Source of the DNA: an uncultured Pseudanabaenaceae cyanobacterium
GTDB lineage: Bacteria > Cyanobacteriota > Cyanobacteriia > PCC-9006 > JAAUQQ01
Assembly: GCA_938015405.1 (NCBI GenBank)
Contig: CALLPZ010000173.1
Span: 1 to 14,972, forward strand
Length of the DNA: 14,972 nt
Direction: 5' to 3'
Shown here: piece after piece, positions 1 to 8,243 of the stretch
How the letters are laid out: every line of letters begins with the position of its first letter
Numbering within the stretch: the first letter of the stretch is position 1
Notes under the pieces: model-generated
Told to the model about the DNA's origin: nothing
The model's database searches: none
The model's input: only the letters and a program-made list of their open reading frames with translations
Made by a program: the position numbers and the translations under genes

Positions 1-2416
1 CCACTCCACAACCTTGCGCAAAGCGATCGCTTTGATTCGCAAAGCGACTGGGCAATGCTGTCAGTCGCTCGTTTTGCCTGGGCTGGGGCTGGGTGAATTC
101 GACGCTGCCACTGAATTGTGCACCGCGCTTAGAGGAAGCTGTAATGTCGCTTTGGGACGTTTGGCGAGGCTCAACACTGAGGCCCAAGACAGCTGCTGCA
201 TCAATTTTAATGGCACCGCCAAAACTATTGACTGCGTTTGCCGTAATGTCACTATTTTCCTGGGGCACTGCAATGAGTTGAGGGGTTTGAATAAAAATAT
301 TACCGCCGTTGCCATTTCCCCCAGCAGTGGCTGAAATGTTACTGCGATCGCGCAAAGTCAAGGCATGTTCTGCCGAGAGCTGAATACTACCGCCATTGCC
401 CGCTTCAGTTGTAGCAACAACCTCTGCCTGACCTGAAAGATTTACAGTTTCTGCTTGGATTTTCAGATCGCCTGCATCTCCTGTTCCTCTATTGATCACT
501 GAGACAAGGGCACGATCTCGAATGTTTAACTCGGGAGTGTTGATGACAACATTACCTCCATCTCCTGAGGGTATATCTGGCAATTCGAGGACTTCATTAA
601 GTTCTGGTATAGAGCCTGGAACAACGCTAGAGGTAATTTGCGAGGAATTGGCTACTACATTATTCGAAGCCCCGCTCAGTCTGATAAAGTCTGTGGCCTG
701 AATAGAAACATTCCCAGCATTCCCGGTACTGAAGCTATCAGCATGGATAAAACCACCATCGCTCATCTCTAGCTGTTGAGTTGTAAGTTCAATACTCCCC
801 GCATTTCCAGATGATACAGTGGATGAGTTGATAGTAGAAGGGATTAGCCGTTGTGAATCAAACCCACGAATTTCAGTCGAGTCTTGAACTTGTATCTTAA
901 TTTTTCCACCATTGCCGCTGTTTGGAGCTTGCGTATTTAGAGGAAGACCAGCAGCACTCGACAAAATAGAGCCGCCACTATCTAGCGTGAGGTTTCTAGC
1001 CTTTATATTAATTGTTCCTCCGTCTCCTGTTCCAATACTAGATGAGCTGATTACTGCGCTAGTGGCTAAACTCTCTAGCGATAGCTCTATCTTTGCCCCC
1101 TGAAGATCAATATCTTGACTCACCAAAAGATTAATATCGCCCGCTCCACCTCCTCCTGTTCCTAAGTTAGAGGTGACCATAGCACCTCCTTCAATAAAAA
1201 GATTCTTCGCAGTCACATTAATATCAGCCCCTTTACTAAAGCCCAAGGTTGGATTCACAATGGCACTCACAAAAGGGGTTGCTGGGTTGCGACTTAGAAT
1301 GGAGAGGGTTTCAGATGCAGAGACTGTTAAGCCACTCGGATCAACCTGATTACCTAAGCTATTCAAGGTAAGAAGGGATGCATCTTCGAGCGTAATATTT
1401 TTTCCCCTCAACTCACCTCGACTGGATAACAGTCCAGTGACGTCGAAGAGAGAGCGATGGCTCAAACGAATATCTCCATATTCAACGATATCGCTATAGT
1501 CAAGCTGAACCCCATAGGTACCAGGTTGTAGCTGAACGATTCCTTCCGAAACAGCCCCCAAACTCAACTGAACTCCACCTAATGGTAAGCGAAGGTCAGG
1601 ATCGAATATTGGAGTTGCTTGAAGAATGCCGCCTTCTAACAAAATCTCATTACCGACCAAGGCAAGAGTATTGCCTACAGTGACTTTAAGCCCCTTGGCT
1701 TCTGGTGACTGCAATAGAGAGATAGGAGACGTAGCATCACCGATCCTACGCTGATGCCCTGGTCCCTGGACTGCGATCGTCCCTGGGCGCTGGCTCATTT
1801 GTAAACCAACGGGAATGGACATAGAGAGTAGGGGCAGTCCTTCTCCATTCAAAGTAGTGCTAAATTGGCTGGCATCCGCAAATTGAATGGCCTCTGCTGT
1901 GGACCCTAAAAAGGACCCCGCGAGATTAAGTTGTGCATCTGGTCCAAAGAGAATCCCGTTGGGATTGAGCAAGAAAAAATCAGGGCTATTGCCGCCAACG
2001 ATGCTGAGAGCCCCGTTAATAATCGAGAGTTCAGAGCCCGTGACCCGAGTAAAGATACGTTCAATCGCATTGTTAGACAGTGCTGGGGTGAGATCAAAAC
2101 GAACGGACCAATCCCCTGGAGAAAAAGTTTCAAATCCATGGAACAGGTTAATGCCCCGAGCCTCACCACCGGTAACGGTAAACTCATTCAAGCTTGGGTC
2201 TGAGCTGACTTGGGTTGGCAGCACACCGTCAGAAAGCAGTGATTGTGCCTCAGCCTGTGGGCAACCAGGCCAGCCTTGCATCACAACAGACGTAACGACA
2301 ACGATCGCGCATCTTCTGCCTACCCCCTTCGTTTGGGAGATGCACCTTGCAAAAGAGTGCCTAGCCAGAGACTCTCTTGCCGTCGCTAAGTTCAACGAGC
2401 GCGTACTGGCAAGCAT
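1..2416 (-). CDS. TPS-family filamentous-haemagglutinin-like exoprotein, 3' end beyond the window
   Basis: Reading the minus strand from ATG at 2416 gives an uninterrupted frame to base 1 (805 codons, no stop), so the left window edge cuts the gene. The N-terminus carries a hydrophilic extension with the motif GVGRRCA (about residues 31-37), a hydrophobic stretch (38-50) and a likely signal-peptidase site after AEA57. The TPS/haemagglutination-activity domain follows, with LFHGFETFSPGDWSV (91-105) and the hallmark NPNGI (151-155). The rest is a Gly/Asn/Ser-rich repetitive region typical of a right-handed beta-helix, ending in a module with QENSDITANA and SDITASS. The last residues include Cys803, which aligns with Cys810 of the neighbouring paralogue just before its TPR/CHAT part. 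Whether this copy also carries CHAT is not visible. Such proteins are normally exported by Sec and then by a TpsB outer-membrane pore; no TpsB is seen here. The start has only a weak Shine-Dalgarno. Family assignment is strong; function is unknown. Confidence 0.9.
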   Translation of the reverse strand, partial: MLASTRSLNLATARESLARHSFARCISQTKGVGRRCAIVVVTSVVMQGWPGCPQAEAQSLLSDGVLPTQVSSDPSLNEFTVTGGEARGINLFHGFETFSPGDWSVRFDLTPALSNNAIERIFTRVTGSELSIINGALSIVGGNSPDFFLLNPNGILFGPDAQLNLAGSFLGSTAEAIQFADASQFSTTLNGEGLPLLSMSIPVGLQMSQRPGTIAVQGPGHQRRIGDATSPISLLQSPEAKGLKVTVGNTLALVGNEILLEGGILQATPIFDPDLRLPLGGVQLSLGAVSEGIVQLQPGTYGVQLDYSDIVEYGDIRLSHRSLFDVTGLLSSRGELRGKNITLEDASLLTLNSLGNQVDPSGLTVSASETLSILSRNPATPFVSAIVNPTLGFSKGADINVTAKNLFIEGGAMVTSNLGTGGGGAGDINLLVSQDIDLQGAKIELSLESLATSAVISSSSIGTGDGGTINIKARNLTLDSGGSILSSAAGLPLNTQAPNSGNGGKIKIQVQDSTEIRGFDSQRLIPSTINSSTVSSGNAGSIELTTQQLEMSDGGFIHADSFSTGNAGNVSIQATDFIRLSGASNNVVANSSQITSSVVPGSIPELNEVLELPDIPSGDGGNVVINTPELNIRDRALVSVINRGTGDAGDLKIQAETVNLSGQAEVVATTEAGNGGSIQLSAEHALTLRDRSNISATAGGNGNGGNIFIQTPQLIAVPQENSDITANAVNSFGGAIKIDAAAVLGLSVEPRQTSQSDITASSKRGAQFSGSVEFTQPQPRQNERLTALPSRFANQSDRFAQGCGV
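19..34. repeat. HIP1-centred 16-bp perfect palindrome
   Basis: CAAAGCGATCGCTTTG is a perfect palindrome around the cyanobacterial HIP1 octamer, inside the coding sequence of the leftmost exoprotein. The 10-mer CGCAAAGCGA at 18-27 recurs at 38-47, so the site also holds a short 20-bp-spaced direct repeat. It encodes the segment near residues 795-800, where the paralogue at 2648-7252 has a different sequence. Confidence 0.6.
1914..2002 (-). repeat. Near-identical block shared with 7672-7760
   Basis: This stretch of the TPS-domain coding region matches 7672-7760 with only two mismatches by eye, and 1928-2002 is identical to 7686-7760 over 75 bp, synonymous positions included. The identity falls off on both sides. 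The copy in the intervening gene (2648-7252) is clearly more diverged, although it lies between them. This suggests recent duplication or gene conversion. Confidence 0.8.
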
Positions 2417-2490
2417 AGAACTCAGGATTCAAAACTTGAGTGCAGGCAGCACAGTCCTACATTACCCATTGATAGCTAATGCTTAGGCAT

Positions 2491-2514
2491 TACAGCATTT
2501 CAACTAGGTCAATC
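2491..2514 (-). promoter_or_regulatory. Conserved upstream box of exoprotein paralogue 1
   Basis: Read on the minus strand, this box has the form ATTGACCTAGTTGAAATG followed by CTGTA, ending 75 bp before the ATG at 2416. Very similar boxes lie 67 and 76 bp before the other two paralogues (7319-7347 and 8244-8270). The shared core is GRCCTA(G)TTGAAA. It could be a promoter element (TTGAAA resembles a -35 hexamer) or a leader/regulator site; I could not find a consistent -10 partner. Confidence 0.5.
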
Positions 2515-2632
2515 TTAATAGGAGTAATTCATCTCAAGGACTCTCGTTCATCCAATGAAGTATCAGCAGCAGTTTAGTGAGAGATTATTGCTTATTATGA
2601 ATTTTTCCTCGACTCTCCATAGTTCATAACTC

Positions 2633-2649
2633 AGCCTCAAAGAGAGGCT
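2633..2649 (-). other. Hairpin at the stop codon of the CHAT exoprotein gene
   Basis: AGCCTC (2633-2638) and GAGGCT (2644-2649) form a perfect 6-bp stem with a 5-nt loop. The stem overlaps the TAG stop (2650-2648) of the minus-strand gene. No U-tract follows, so it is not a classic intrinsic terminator. It may protect the 3' end or pause transcription. The rest of 2417-2647 holds only the upstream box of the next gene. Confidence 0.45.
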
Positions 2650-5600
2650 ACTGCCAATTACCAATGAGTACAAAAGCGGACCAATAGTAGGGATCGCGAT
2701 AGCTCGGATGCTTCAGTAATTCAAGCTGGGCTTCGCGCAAGGCTACGGACTTATTAGCAACTCCCTGACTTAACTGTTGGTAAAACGTTTTCATTAGGAG
2801 AGCGGTAGATTGATCATTGACACTCCAAAGGGAAGCCAAAGTACTCCGCGCCCCGGCACGCACAGCAACACCCGCAAGTCCTAGGGCCGCCGCTTCATCG
2901 CCAAAGGCTGTTTCACAGGCGCTAAGGACCAGTAGCTCTGTGGATGTGAGGCTCTCTCGGTCCCGCGCCTGGAGTAATTCATAAAGTTCCTCTAACCGAA
3001 TCTTTTCATTCCAAGCCAGCACAAACGTTTCTGAAGCATCCGAACTAAACTGCCCATGGGTTGCAATATGCACAATCGGCGTTTCCGTTTCACGTAGCGA
3101 TCGCGTCAGCGTCTCTCGGGTAAAGCCTTCATCTAACAATTGCTCGCTCGGGAACAGGGATTGGAGCTCTTCAATCTCCTGACGAACGTAGGGCAAGGGA
3201 GGGAATCCTTGGTGCCGTTTTGTAATCCCTGCCAGTAATGCCTTGGATTGTGTGGTTGCTTGACTTCCACCGGGCAAGAGTTCCAGTCCTGGTGCAACCA
3301 CAACATTAAATTGCTCAATAAGGTATTCCTCGCCATCAAACAAAGCACTCATGGGAATATTCTTGAGCGATTTGTCTGGCACAAACACCAGCGTCTGAAT
3401 CTGAGACTTTGGTCGGTCGCTCAGAATAGGTCGGATTAAAGCATCGTAGAGCTGCTCACCCAACTGTTGATAATCGCGACGACTGCGCTGGACCAAGCTG
3501 CTGCGGAAATCCCGAATCAGCAATTGGAAGTTTTCTGGTGTGACAGGCACACTGTGGCGTTCCAGTACGCCTTGGTGGCTAAAGATAACTTCAATCCGAT
3601 CGTCCAACACAATCGGGTACACCACAGCAGCATCACGATCCAAGTTCTCAATCGCGCGAGGCGTGGTTTGGAGGCAGGCATCTTGGAAAAAATTATCGAG
3701 TTCTGCCAGCTTCAAGGCCTCAATGGTATTGAGCGCAGTTTGAAGATCTTGAGCGGGAATAGCAGTTGGAGTCTGATGAGATGGGAGTGGCAGCAACAGA
3801 CTGACATACTCTCGATAGACCGGTTCCACGCGGTTACGAAATGAAAACTGTAGGTTAGGGGAAACGGTTGCCAGGTCCCCACGAAGCTGTTGGAGAGCTT
3901 GTACGGCAATCTGATAAGCAGCTTGGGCCTGCGATCGCTTCTGAGCATCCCCTGAATCCTCCCATTCTGCACCCGCAATGCGACCCAGTTGCCATGCCCA
4001 CTGATATTCCTGAAAGATATCTTGCCGACTCTGGGCCAGCTGCAGGGCAGCCTCGGAAAACCGCTGTGCATTTTCCCACTGTTGGCTTTGTTCATAAGCT
4101 TGACCTAGGTGACCCAAGGCATAGGCCAGTACCTGGGGGTCACCTTCAGCTTGTGCAGCCTCTAAGTTCTGCTGGAGGAACCCCAGGAAGTTTGGAATGA
4201 GCTCGGACTGCTGATGCCTCAATAATGTAGCAGCAACATTGAGTTGAGTTTCAAGCTGTTGCAAGTTATCAACACTGCTCGTCAGCTCTTCCAGCCAAAG
4301 GTTAGCGATATACTTGACCGCGATCTGCTCTCCATCAGCTAAAGCAAATGACAATTGATTGGCCATGATTCGCTGTTTGAGCCTAGCCTTGGGGTCTTGC
4401 TCTAAGGCTTGTTGATGGAGCGATCGCGCCTGGGAATAATCTCCCTGCACCCCAGCTAAATTACCCAGGCTCAGTAATGTTGCACTGATTTGATCTGGGT
4501 TATTTAAAGCTCTGCTAATCGCGAGGCTCTGTTCCAATGTCCTTTGACTGGCATTATACTGCTCTAGTAATTCTTGGGTGATGCCCAGTTGACGCCAGGC
4601 GATCGCCTGGCGCTCCAGCATCTCGTCTGCTCCGAGTACAGCAACTTCTTGCTCAAGCAGGGCGAGTGCTTGGGCATAGAACCCCTGCCGGCGTAGGGCG
4701 ATCGCTCGATTAATCGGGTCCTGCTCAAGCTCCAGGAATAAGCCATCGTCAAGTAAATTATCGGGGCTGCGAGGCAAGCCACCGCGTCCGCTCCGAGAGA
4801 ACTGAGTGCCGCCTTCTTCTACGCAGGCATTCGCAAGAGGAGTTTGGTCTTGATTGGCAAAATTGCTGGGCAGCGTCGTAATCCCCGCAATGGGATTGGT
4901 ATCAGCTTGATTCAGCTCAATCGTGCCGCTAAATTGAGGCCCTAGCTCAGATGAAGCTGTGATGTCGCTTTGGTCAGTGAGTCGAGGCTGTGCAGACAAT
5001 CCAAGAATAGACGAAGCCGTGATGTCAATCCTGCCACCATCAGCACTCGTGGCATTGGCCGTAATATCGCTATTTTCCTGGGGAAATGCAACAAGGTAAG
5101 GGGTCTGGATAGAAATATTGCCACCAATGCCTTGACTGTCTGAAGAAACTGAGAGTCTACTGCCGCGACGCAGCAGAATAGACTCATCTGCTATCAAGTT
5201 CAGATTGCCACCATCCCCCGCAAATGTTGTTGCAACAACATTTGCAGAATCCGAAAGAATCAAGGAATCCGTGAGAACTTTAATGTTCCCAGCATTACCA
5301 TCACCTTGATTCGTAACGGAAATAAAACCACCATCAAACAGTTCCAGCTTGGGGCTCTGAATTTCGATGCTGCCAACTGCTCCAAAACGCCCATTTTGCT
5401 CAGCAAAGGGATCGGTTGCTACAGAACGGAGAATCACTGCTGCTTCAATACCAGAGAACTCTGTCGAAGTTGCCGAGTCAGAACCACCAATACGAATCGA
5501 ATCCAAGATATTGAGCTGAATCTCTCCCGTATCACCACTGCCAAAAGCACTGGAGCTGATTCTACCGCCATCTAAAAGATCAAGCTGTTTGGCCCGAATA

Positions 5601-7252
5601 AAAACCCCCTCACCACTATTACCCTCTCGTAAAGAAACTGATGCAATCGTGCTAGGTAACTGTGCCAGGGGGTTAAATTCCTGAAGGGTCACCTGACCAC
5701 TCGCATCAATATCAACCCGTCCAGCATTCCCTGTGCTGAGGCTGGTAGAAAGAATGCTGCCTCCATTATCCAGCAGCAGATTATTAGTCTTGATGCTGAT
5801 GTTACCTACATTGCCACTGGCAAAGGTATTTGCTCCAATGCCAGTTCGGCGTGGAACAGGACGGCTTGGATTAGTCTCACCATCGATCACGAGATTCTCT
5901 TGAACCTCAATGGTCAGCTGTCCGCCATTGCCAATTCCAAAAACGGTACTGTTAATATTCGCACCATCGAGAAGTTGCAGATTCTTGCTAGAAATATTAA
6001 TAGGTCCTGCATCTTGCTGATTTGGACCAAAACCAAAGTTTTGAGGTGCGATCGCTCCAGTGGCGATATTGGCATCGATCGTCAAATCCCCCTGAACTTT
6101 CAGCAGCTCCGAAGCGTAGATATTAATGCCGCTTAAACTGCTATCCGGCGAACCTCCCCAATTGTAGACAGTGACTGTCGAGCCCTGATCCACTGTAATG
6201 TTGCGACCCCACAAGTTCATACGGCCTGGTGCTATGCCGCCTGCATTGAGAAGAGATTGTTGGGTAATATCAATGTCTCGATAGTTACCAATACCGGAAT
6301 AGTCAAAGCTCCATCCCCCAGCCTGCTCCTGCAGTTGAACCACCCCCGACGCCACAGCCCCCACTTCTAATTGAATTTGTCCGATGGGGATGCTTGGAAT
6401 ATTTGGAATGCTGACTCCACCAGGAATCTGTTGATACGGCGATTGCAACTCTGCCCCATTAAAGCGAACCGGACCTCCGAGCAATGCGAAGGTCGTTCCC
6501 GGTGTCACACTTAATCCAGCAGGGGGGATAACCGGATTTTGAACTCGTGGCGCTAAGGTACCGATACCAATGAAATTGTTTCCATTTCCGAGGACTGAAA
6601 TTGCCCCTGGATTCTGGCCAAACTGGAGCCCTGTTGGAACTGAGATGGAGAGCAGGGAAGCGCCAGAGGTCGGGGTCACTGTTCCAAAGCGACTTCCATC
6701 TGCAAATTGAATGCTCTCAGCCGTTGTGCCCACAAAAGACCCCGGCAGGTTTAACCTTGCATTCGGTCCCAACAAAATACCATTGGGGTTCAGGAGAAAG
6801 AGATCGGGCGCATTGCCGCCCAGGATGGATAGAGAACCATTGATATCTGAAGCACTGGTTCCTGTGACGCGGCTAAAGATCTGCTCAATTTCGCTGCCGA
6901 AGGATTCACCGCTCAGATCAAAAAGGACAGACCAATCCCCAGGGGAAAAGGTATCAAAACCGTGAAACAGATTACTGCCCTGAGCACTGCCCCTCGTCAC
7001 AGTGAACGCTCTCAAGCTTCCGTCTGTGCCGACTTGAGTTGACAGGCCTGAGTCAGGAACCAGCGTTTGAGCCTGGGCCTGTGGACCGAGAGCCCCGGCT
7101 TGCATGACAACGGACGTGAGAACAATGGCAGCGCATCTTTTGCCTAAGCCATCGGTTCTAACCATGCATTCTCTTGGCCAAAAGCACCTGGTAAGGTTCC
7201 TGCCCATCGCGAAGCTCAATAAGCTTGTACCGGCCAACGTAGAACTTAGCAT
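2648..7252 (-). CDS. Exported TPS / beta-helix / TPR-like / CHAT-domain fusion protein (1534 aa)
   Basis: Domain order: hydrophilic N-terminal extension with LGKRCA (36-41), hydrophobic segment (41-52) and probable cleavage near AQA61; TPS domain with NLFHGFDTFSPGDWSV and NPNGI (155-159); Gly/Asn/Ser-rich beta-helix to about 800, ending with QENSDITANA and SDITASS modules; linker with Cys810; helical TPR-like region about 840-1190 (ALALLEQ, QARSLHQQALEQD, AQRFSEAALQLAQ); then a CHAT domain about 1190-1534. CHAT hallmarks are ELDNFFQDACL (Cys1193), the FVPDKSLKNIPMSAL strand region, HIATHGQF with His1399, LSACETAFG with Cys1446, and GVAVRAGARSTLASLWSV. His1399 and Cys1446 are the expected caspase-like dyad. 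CHAT domains are clan CD peptidase relatives, so proteolysis is plausible but unproven. ATG at 7252 is the only start that keeps the N-terminal extension shared with the paralogues. The combination of an export signal with TPR-CHAT is unusual. Similar fusions are, as far as I know, annotated in other cyanobacteria without an established function. Confidence 0.93.
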   Translation of the reverse strand: MLSSTLAGTSLLSFAMGRNLTRCFWPRECMVRTDGLGKRCAAIVLTSVVMQAGALGPQAQAQTLVPDSGLSTQVGTDGSLRAFTVTRGSAQGSNLFHGFDTFSPGDWSVLFDLSGESFGSEIEQIFSRVTGTSASDINGSLSILGGNAPDLFLLNPNGILLGPNARLNLPGSFVGTTAESIQFADGSRFGTVTPTSGASLLSISVPTGLQFGQNPGAISVLGNGNNFIGIGTLAPRVQNPVIPPAGLSVTPGTTFALLGGPVRFNGAELQSPYQQIPGGVSIPNIPSIPIGQIQLEVGAVASGVVQLQEQAGGWSFDYSGIGNYRDIDITQQSLLNAGGIAPGRMNLWGRNITVDQGSTVTVYNWGGSPDSSLSGINIYASELLKVQGDLTIDANIATGAIAPQNFGFGPNQQDAGPINISSKNLQLLDGANINSTVFGIGNGGQLTIEVQENLVIDGETNPSRPVPRRTGIGANTFASGNVGNISIKTNNLLLDNGGSILSTSLSTGNAGRVDIDASGQVTLQEFNPLAQLPSTIASVSLREGNSGEGVFIRAKQLDLLDGGRISSSAFGSGDTGEIQLNILDSIRIGGSDSATSTEFSGIEAAVILRSVATDPFAEQNGRFGAVGSIEIQSPKLELFDGGFISVTNQGDGNAGNIKVLTDSLILSDSANVVATTFAGDGGNLNLIADESILLRRGSRLSVSSDSQGIGGNISIQTPYLVAFPQENSDITANATSADGGRIDITASSILGLSAQPRLTDQSDITASSELGPQFSGTIELNQADTNPIAGITTLPSNFANQDQTPLANACVEEGGTQFSRSGRGGLPRSPDNLLDDGLFLELEQDPINRAIALRRQGFYAQALALLEQEVAVLGADEMLERQAIAWRQLGITQELLEQYNASQRTLEQSLAISRALNNPDQISATLLSLGNLAGVQGDYSQARSLHQQALEQDPKARLKQRIMANQLSFALADGEQIAVKYIANLWLEELTSSVDNLQQLETQLNVAATLLRHQQSELIPNFLGFLQQNLEAAQAEGDPQVLAYALGHLGQAYEQSQQWENAQRFSEAALQLAQSRQDIFQEYQWAWQLGRIAGAEWEDSGDAQKRSQAQAAYQIAVQALQQLRGDLATVSPNLQFSFRNRVEPVYREYVSLLLPLPSHQTPTAIPAQDLQTALNTIEALKLAELDNFFQDACLQTTPRAIENLDRDAAVVYPIVLDDRIEVIFSHQGVLERHSVPVTPENFQLLIRDFRSSLVQRSRRDYQQLGEQLYDALIRPILSDRPKSQIQTLVFVPDKSLKNIPMSALFDGEEYLIEQFNVVVAPGLELLPGGSQATTQSKALLAGITKRHQGFPPLPYVRQEIEELQSLFPSEQLLDEGFTRETLTRSLRETETPIVHIATHGQFSSDASETFVLAWNEKIRLEELYELLQARDRESLTSTELLVLSACETAFGDEAAALGLAGVAVRAGARSTLASLWSVNDQSTALLMKTFYQQLSQGVANKSVALREAQLELLKHPSYRDPYYWSAFVLIGNWQ

Positions 7253-7318
7253 TCACAACTTTAATTGAGGCAGTACAGTCCGACATTAGCTCATGGATAG
7301 AGGCAGTCGTACTAATCC

Positions 7319-7347
7319 TACAGGATCATTTCAATAGGCCAATTTGA
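7319..7347 (-). promoter_or_regulatory. Conserved upstream box of the CHAT exoprotein gene
   Basis: The minus strand reads AAATTGGCCTATTGAAATG and then CTGTA, 67 bp before the ATG at 7252. The core GGCCTATTGAAA is identical to that at 8244-8270. The box overlaps the end of the upstream paralogue: its last codons and TGA stop (7328-7326) are read from it. Confidence 0.5.
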
Positions 7348-8168
7348 TCACGCTCTACAACGATCTTTGGGGTGCTGACAGGTCGAATTTTCAGCTCATG
7401 CCCAGCATTTTTACTGTCCCATCTCTTGGCTTCAATCGGCTGTTGTCGAGATGCAATGATGGGTGAAAGATCGCCAGCCATACGTCGATGTCCCGGCCCT
7501 TGAACCTCAATCCTTCCGAGACCGGTGCTGCCTAAACCTGAATTCATCTGCAGTCCAGTTGGCACGGACATGGAAAGCAATGGCGATCGCAGACCTTCTT
7601 CCGAACTCAAAGAGGCAGGGAAAATTGCGCCATCTGCAAACTGAATGGCCTCTGCTGTGGTGCCAATAAATGACCCCGCTAGATGAAGTTGTGCATCTGG
7701 TCCAAAGAGAATCCCGTTGGGATTGAGCAAGAAAAAATCAGGGCTATTGCCGCCAACGATACTGAGCGCCCCGTTAATAAACGAGGGCTCAGAGCCCGTG
7801 ACCCGAGCAAAGATGCGTTCAATCGCATTATTGGACAGCGCTGGGGCGAGATCAAACCGGACAGACCAGTCTCCTGGAGAAAAGGCTTCAAACCCGTGAA
7901 ACAGGTTGCCGCCTTGGGCCTGACCGCCAGTGACAGTGAACTCTCCTAAGTCTCCATCGATACCGACTTGGGTTGGCAGAACGGAATCAGGAACCAGAAC
8001 TTGAGCCTGGGAGCGTAGCCCCCCGGCTTGCAGCACAATGGACGTGATGGCAATAACAGCACATCTTCTGCCTAAACCATCTGTTCTGGCTATGCGTTCT
8101 GCAGTCCAAGAGCACCTGAGCAGGTGTTTGCCCACTGCGAAGCTCAACGCGCACGTACTGGCAAACAT
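7326..8168 (-). CDS. Short TPS-domain exoprotein, 3'-truncated paralogue (280 aa)
   Basis: The protein starts with the family's N-terminal extension (TDGLGRRCA, 29-37), a hydrophobic segment and a likely cleavage near SQA55. The TPS domain follows, with NLFHGFEAFSPGDWSV (88-103) and NPNGI (149-153), up to VQGPGH (222-227). It then stops at 280 residues, whereas the two neighbours continue into a beta-helix. Residues 259-280 still align weakly with paralogue 1 (LK.....T..IV), but the final QIGLLK and stop are read from the upstream box of the next gene. It is therefore probably the remnant of a longer gene shortened by an internal deletion. The frame is intact over the TPS domain, so an isolated TPS cap could still be made and might compete for or occupy the cognate TpsB. 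Its sequence is closer to paralogue 1 than to the adjacent CHAT gene. The ATG at 8168 matches the paralogue starts. Confidence 0.8.
   Translation of the reverse strand: MFASTCALSFAVGKHLLRCSWTAERIARTDGLGRRCAVIAITSIVLQAGGLRSQAQVLVPDSVLPTQVGIDGDLGEFTVTGGQAQGGNLFHGFEAFSPGDWSVRFDLAPALSNNAIERIFARVTGSEPSFINGALSIVGGNSPDFFLLNPNGILFGPDAQLHLAGSFIGTTAEAIQFADGAIFPASLSSEEGLRSPLLSMSVPTGLQMNSGLGSTGLGRIEVQGPGHRRMAGDLSPIIASRQQPIEAKRWDSKNAGHELKIRPVSTPKIVVERDQIGLLK
7672..7760 (-). repeat. Near-identical block shared with 1914-2002
   Basis: Partner copy of the 75-bp identical block, encoding the SPDFFLLNPNGILFGPDAQL part of the TPS domain. See 1914-2002 for the comparison. Confidence 0.8.
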
Positions 8169-8243
8169 ATGAACTTAGGATTCAGAGCTTGAATCGAAAC
8201 AGCATAGTCATATTGCCTGTTGAGAACCATCGCAGCATCAGTA

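Noticed and set aside
1..2416. Possibility that the leftmost exoprotein is a broken pseudogene
   Set aside because: Translating the minus strand by hand from 2416 gave an unbroken frame to base 1; it only lacks a stop because the window ends.
1887..2486. 199-codon plus-strand open frame
   Set aside because: It runs antisense to the conserved TPS domain, and similar antisense frames recur opposite the paralogues (6711-6965, 7683-7949). The minus strand has the recognisable protein family.
3467..3844. 125-codon plus-strand frame opposite the CHAT gene
   Set aside because: Antisense to a well-supported CHAT-region coding sequence; no family signature.
5000..6200. Periodic Gly/Asn-rich repeats as a possible CRISPR or DNA satellite
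   Set aside because: The periodicity is at the protein level (beta-helix coils) and the DNA repeats are not identical or regularly spaced.
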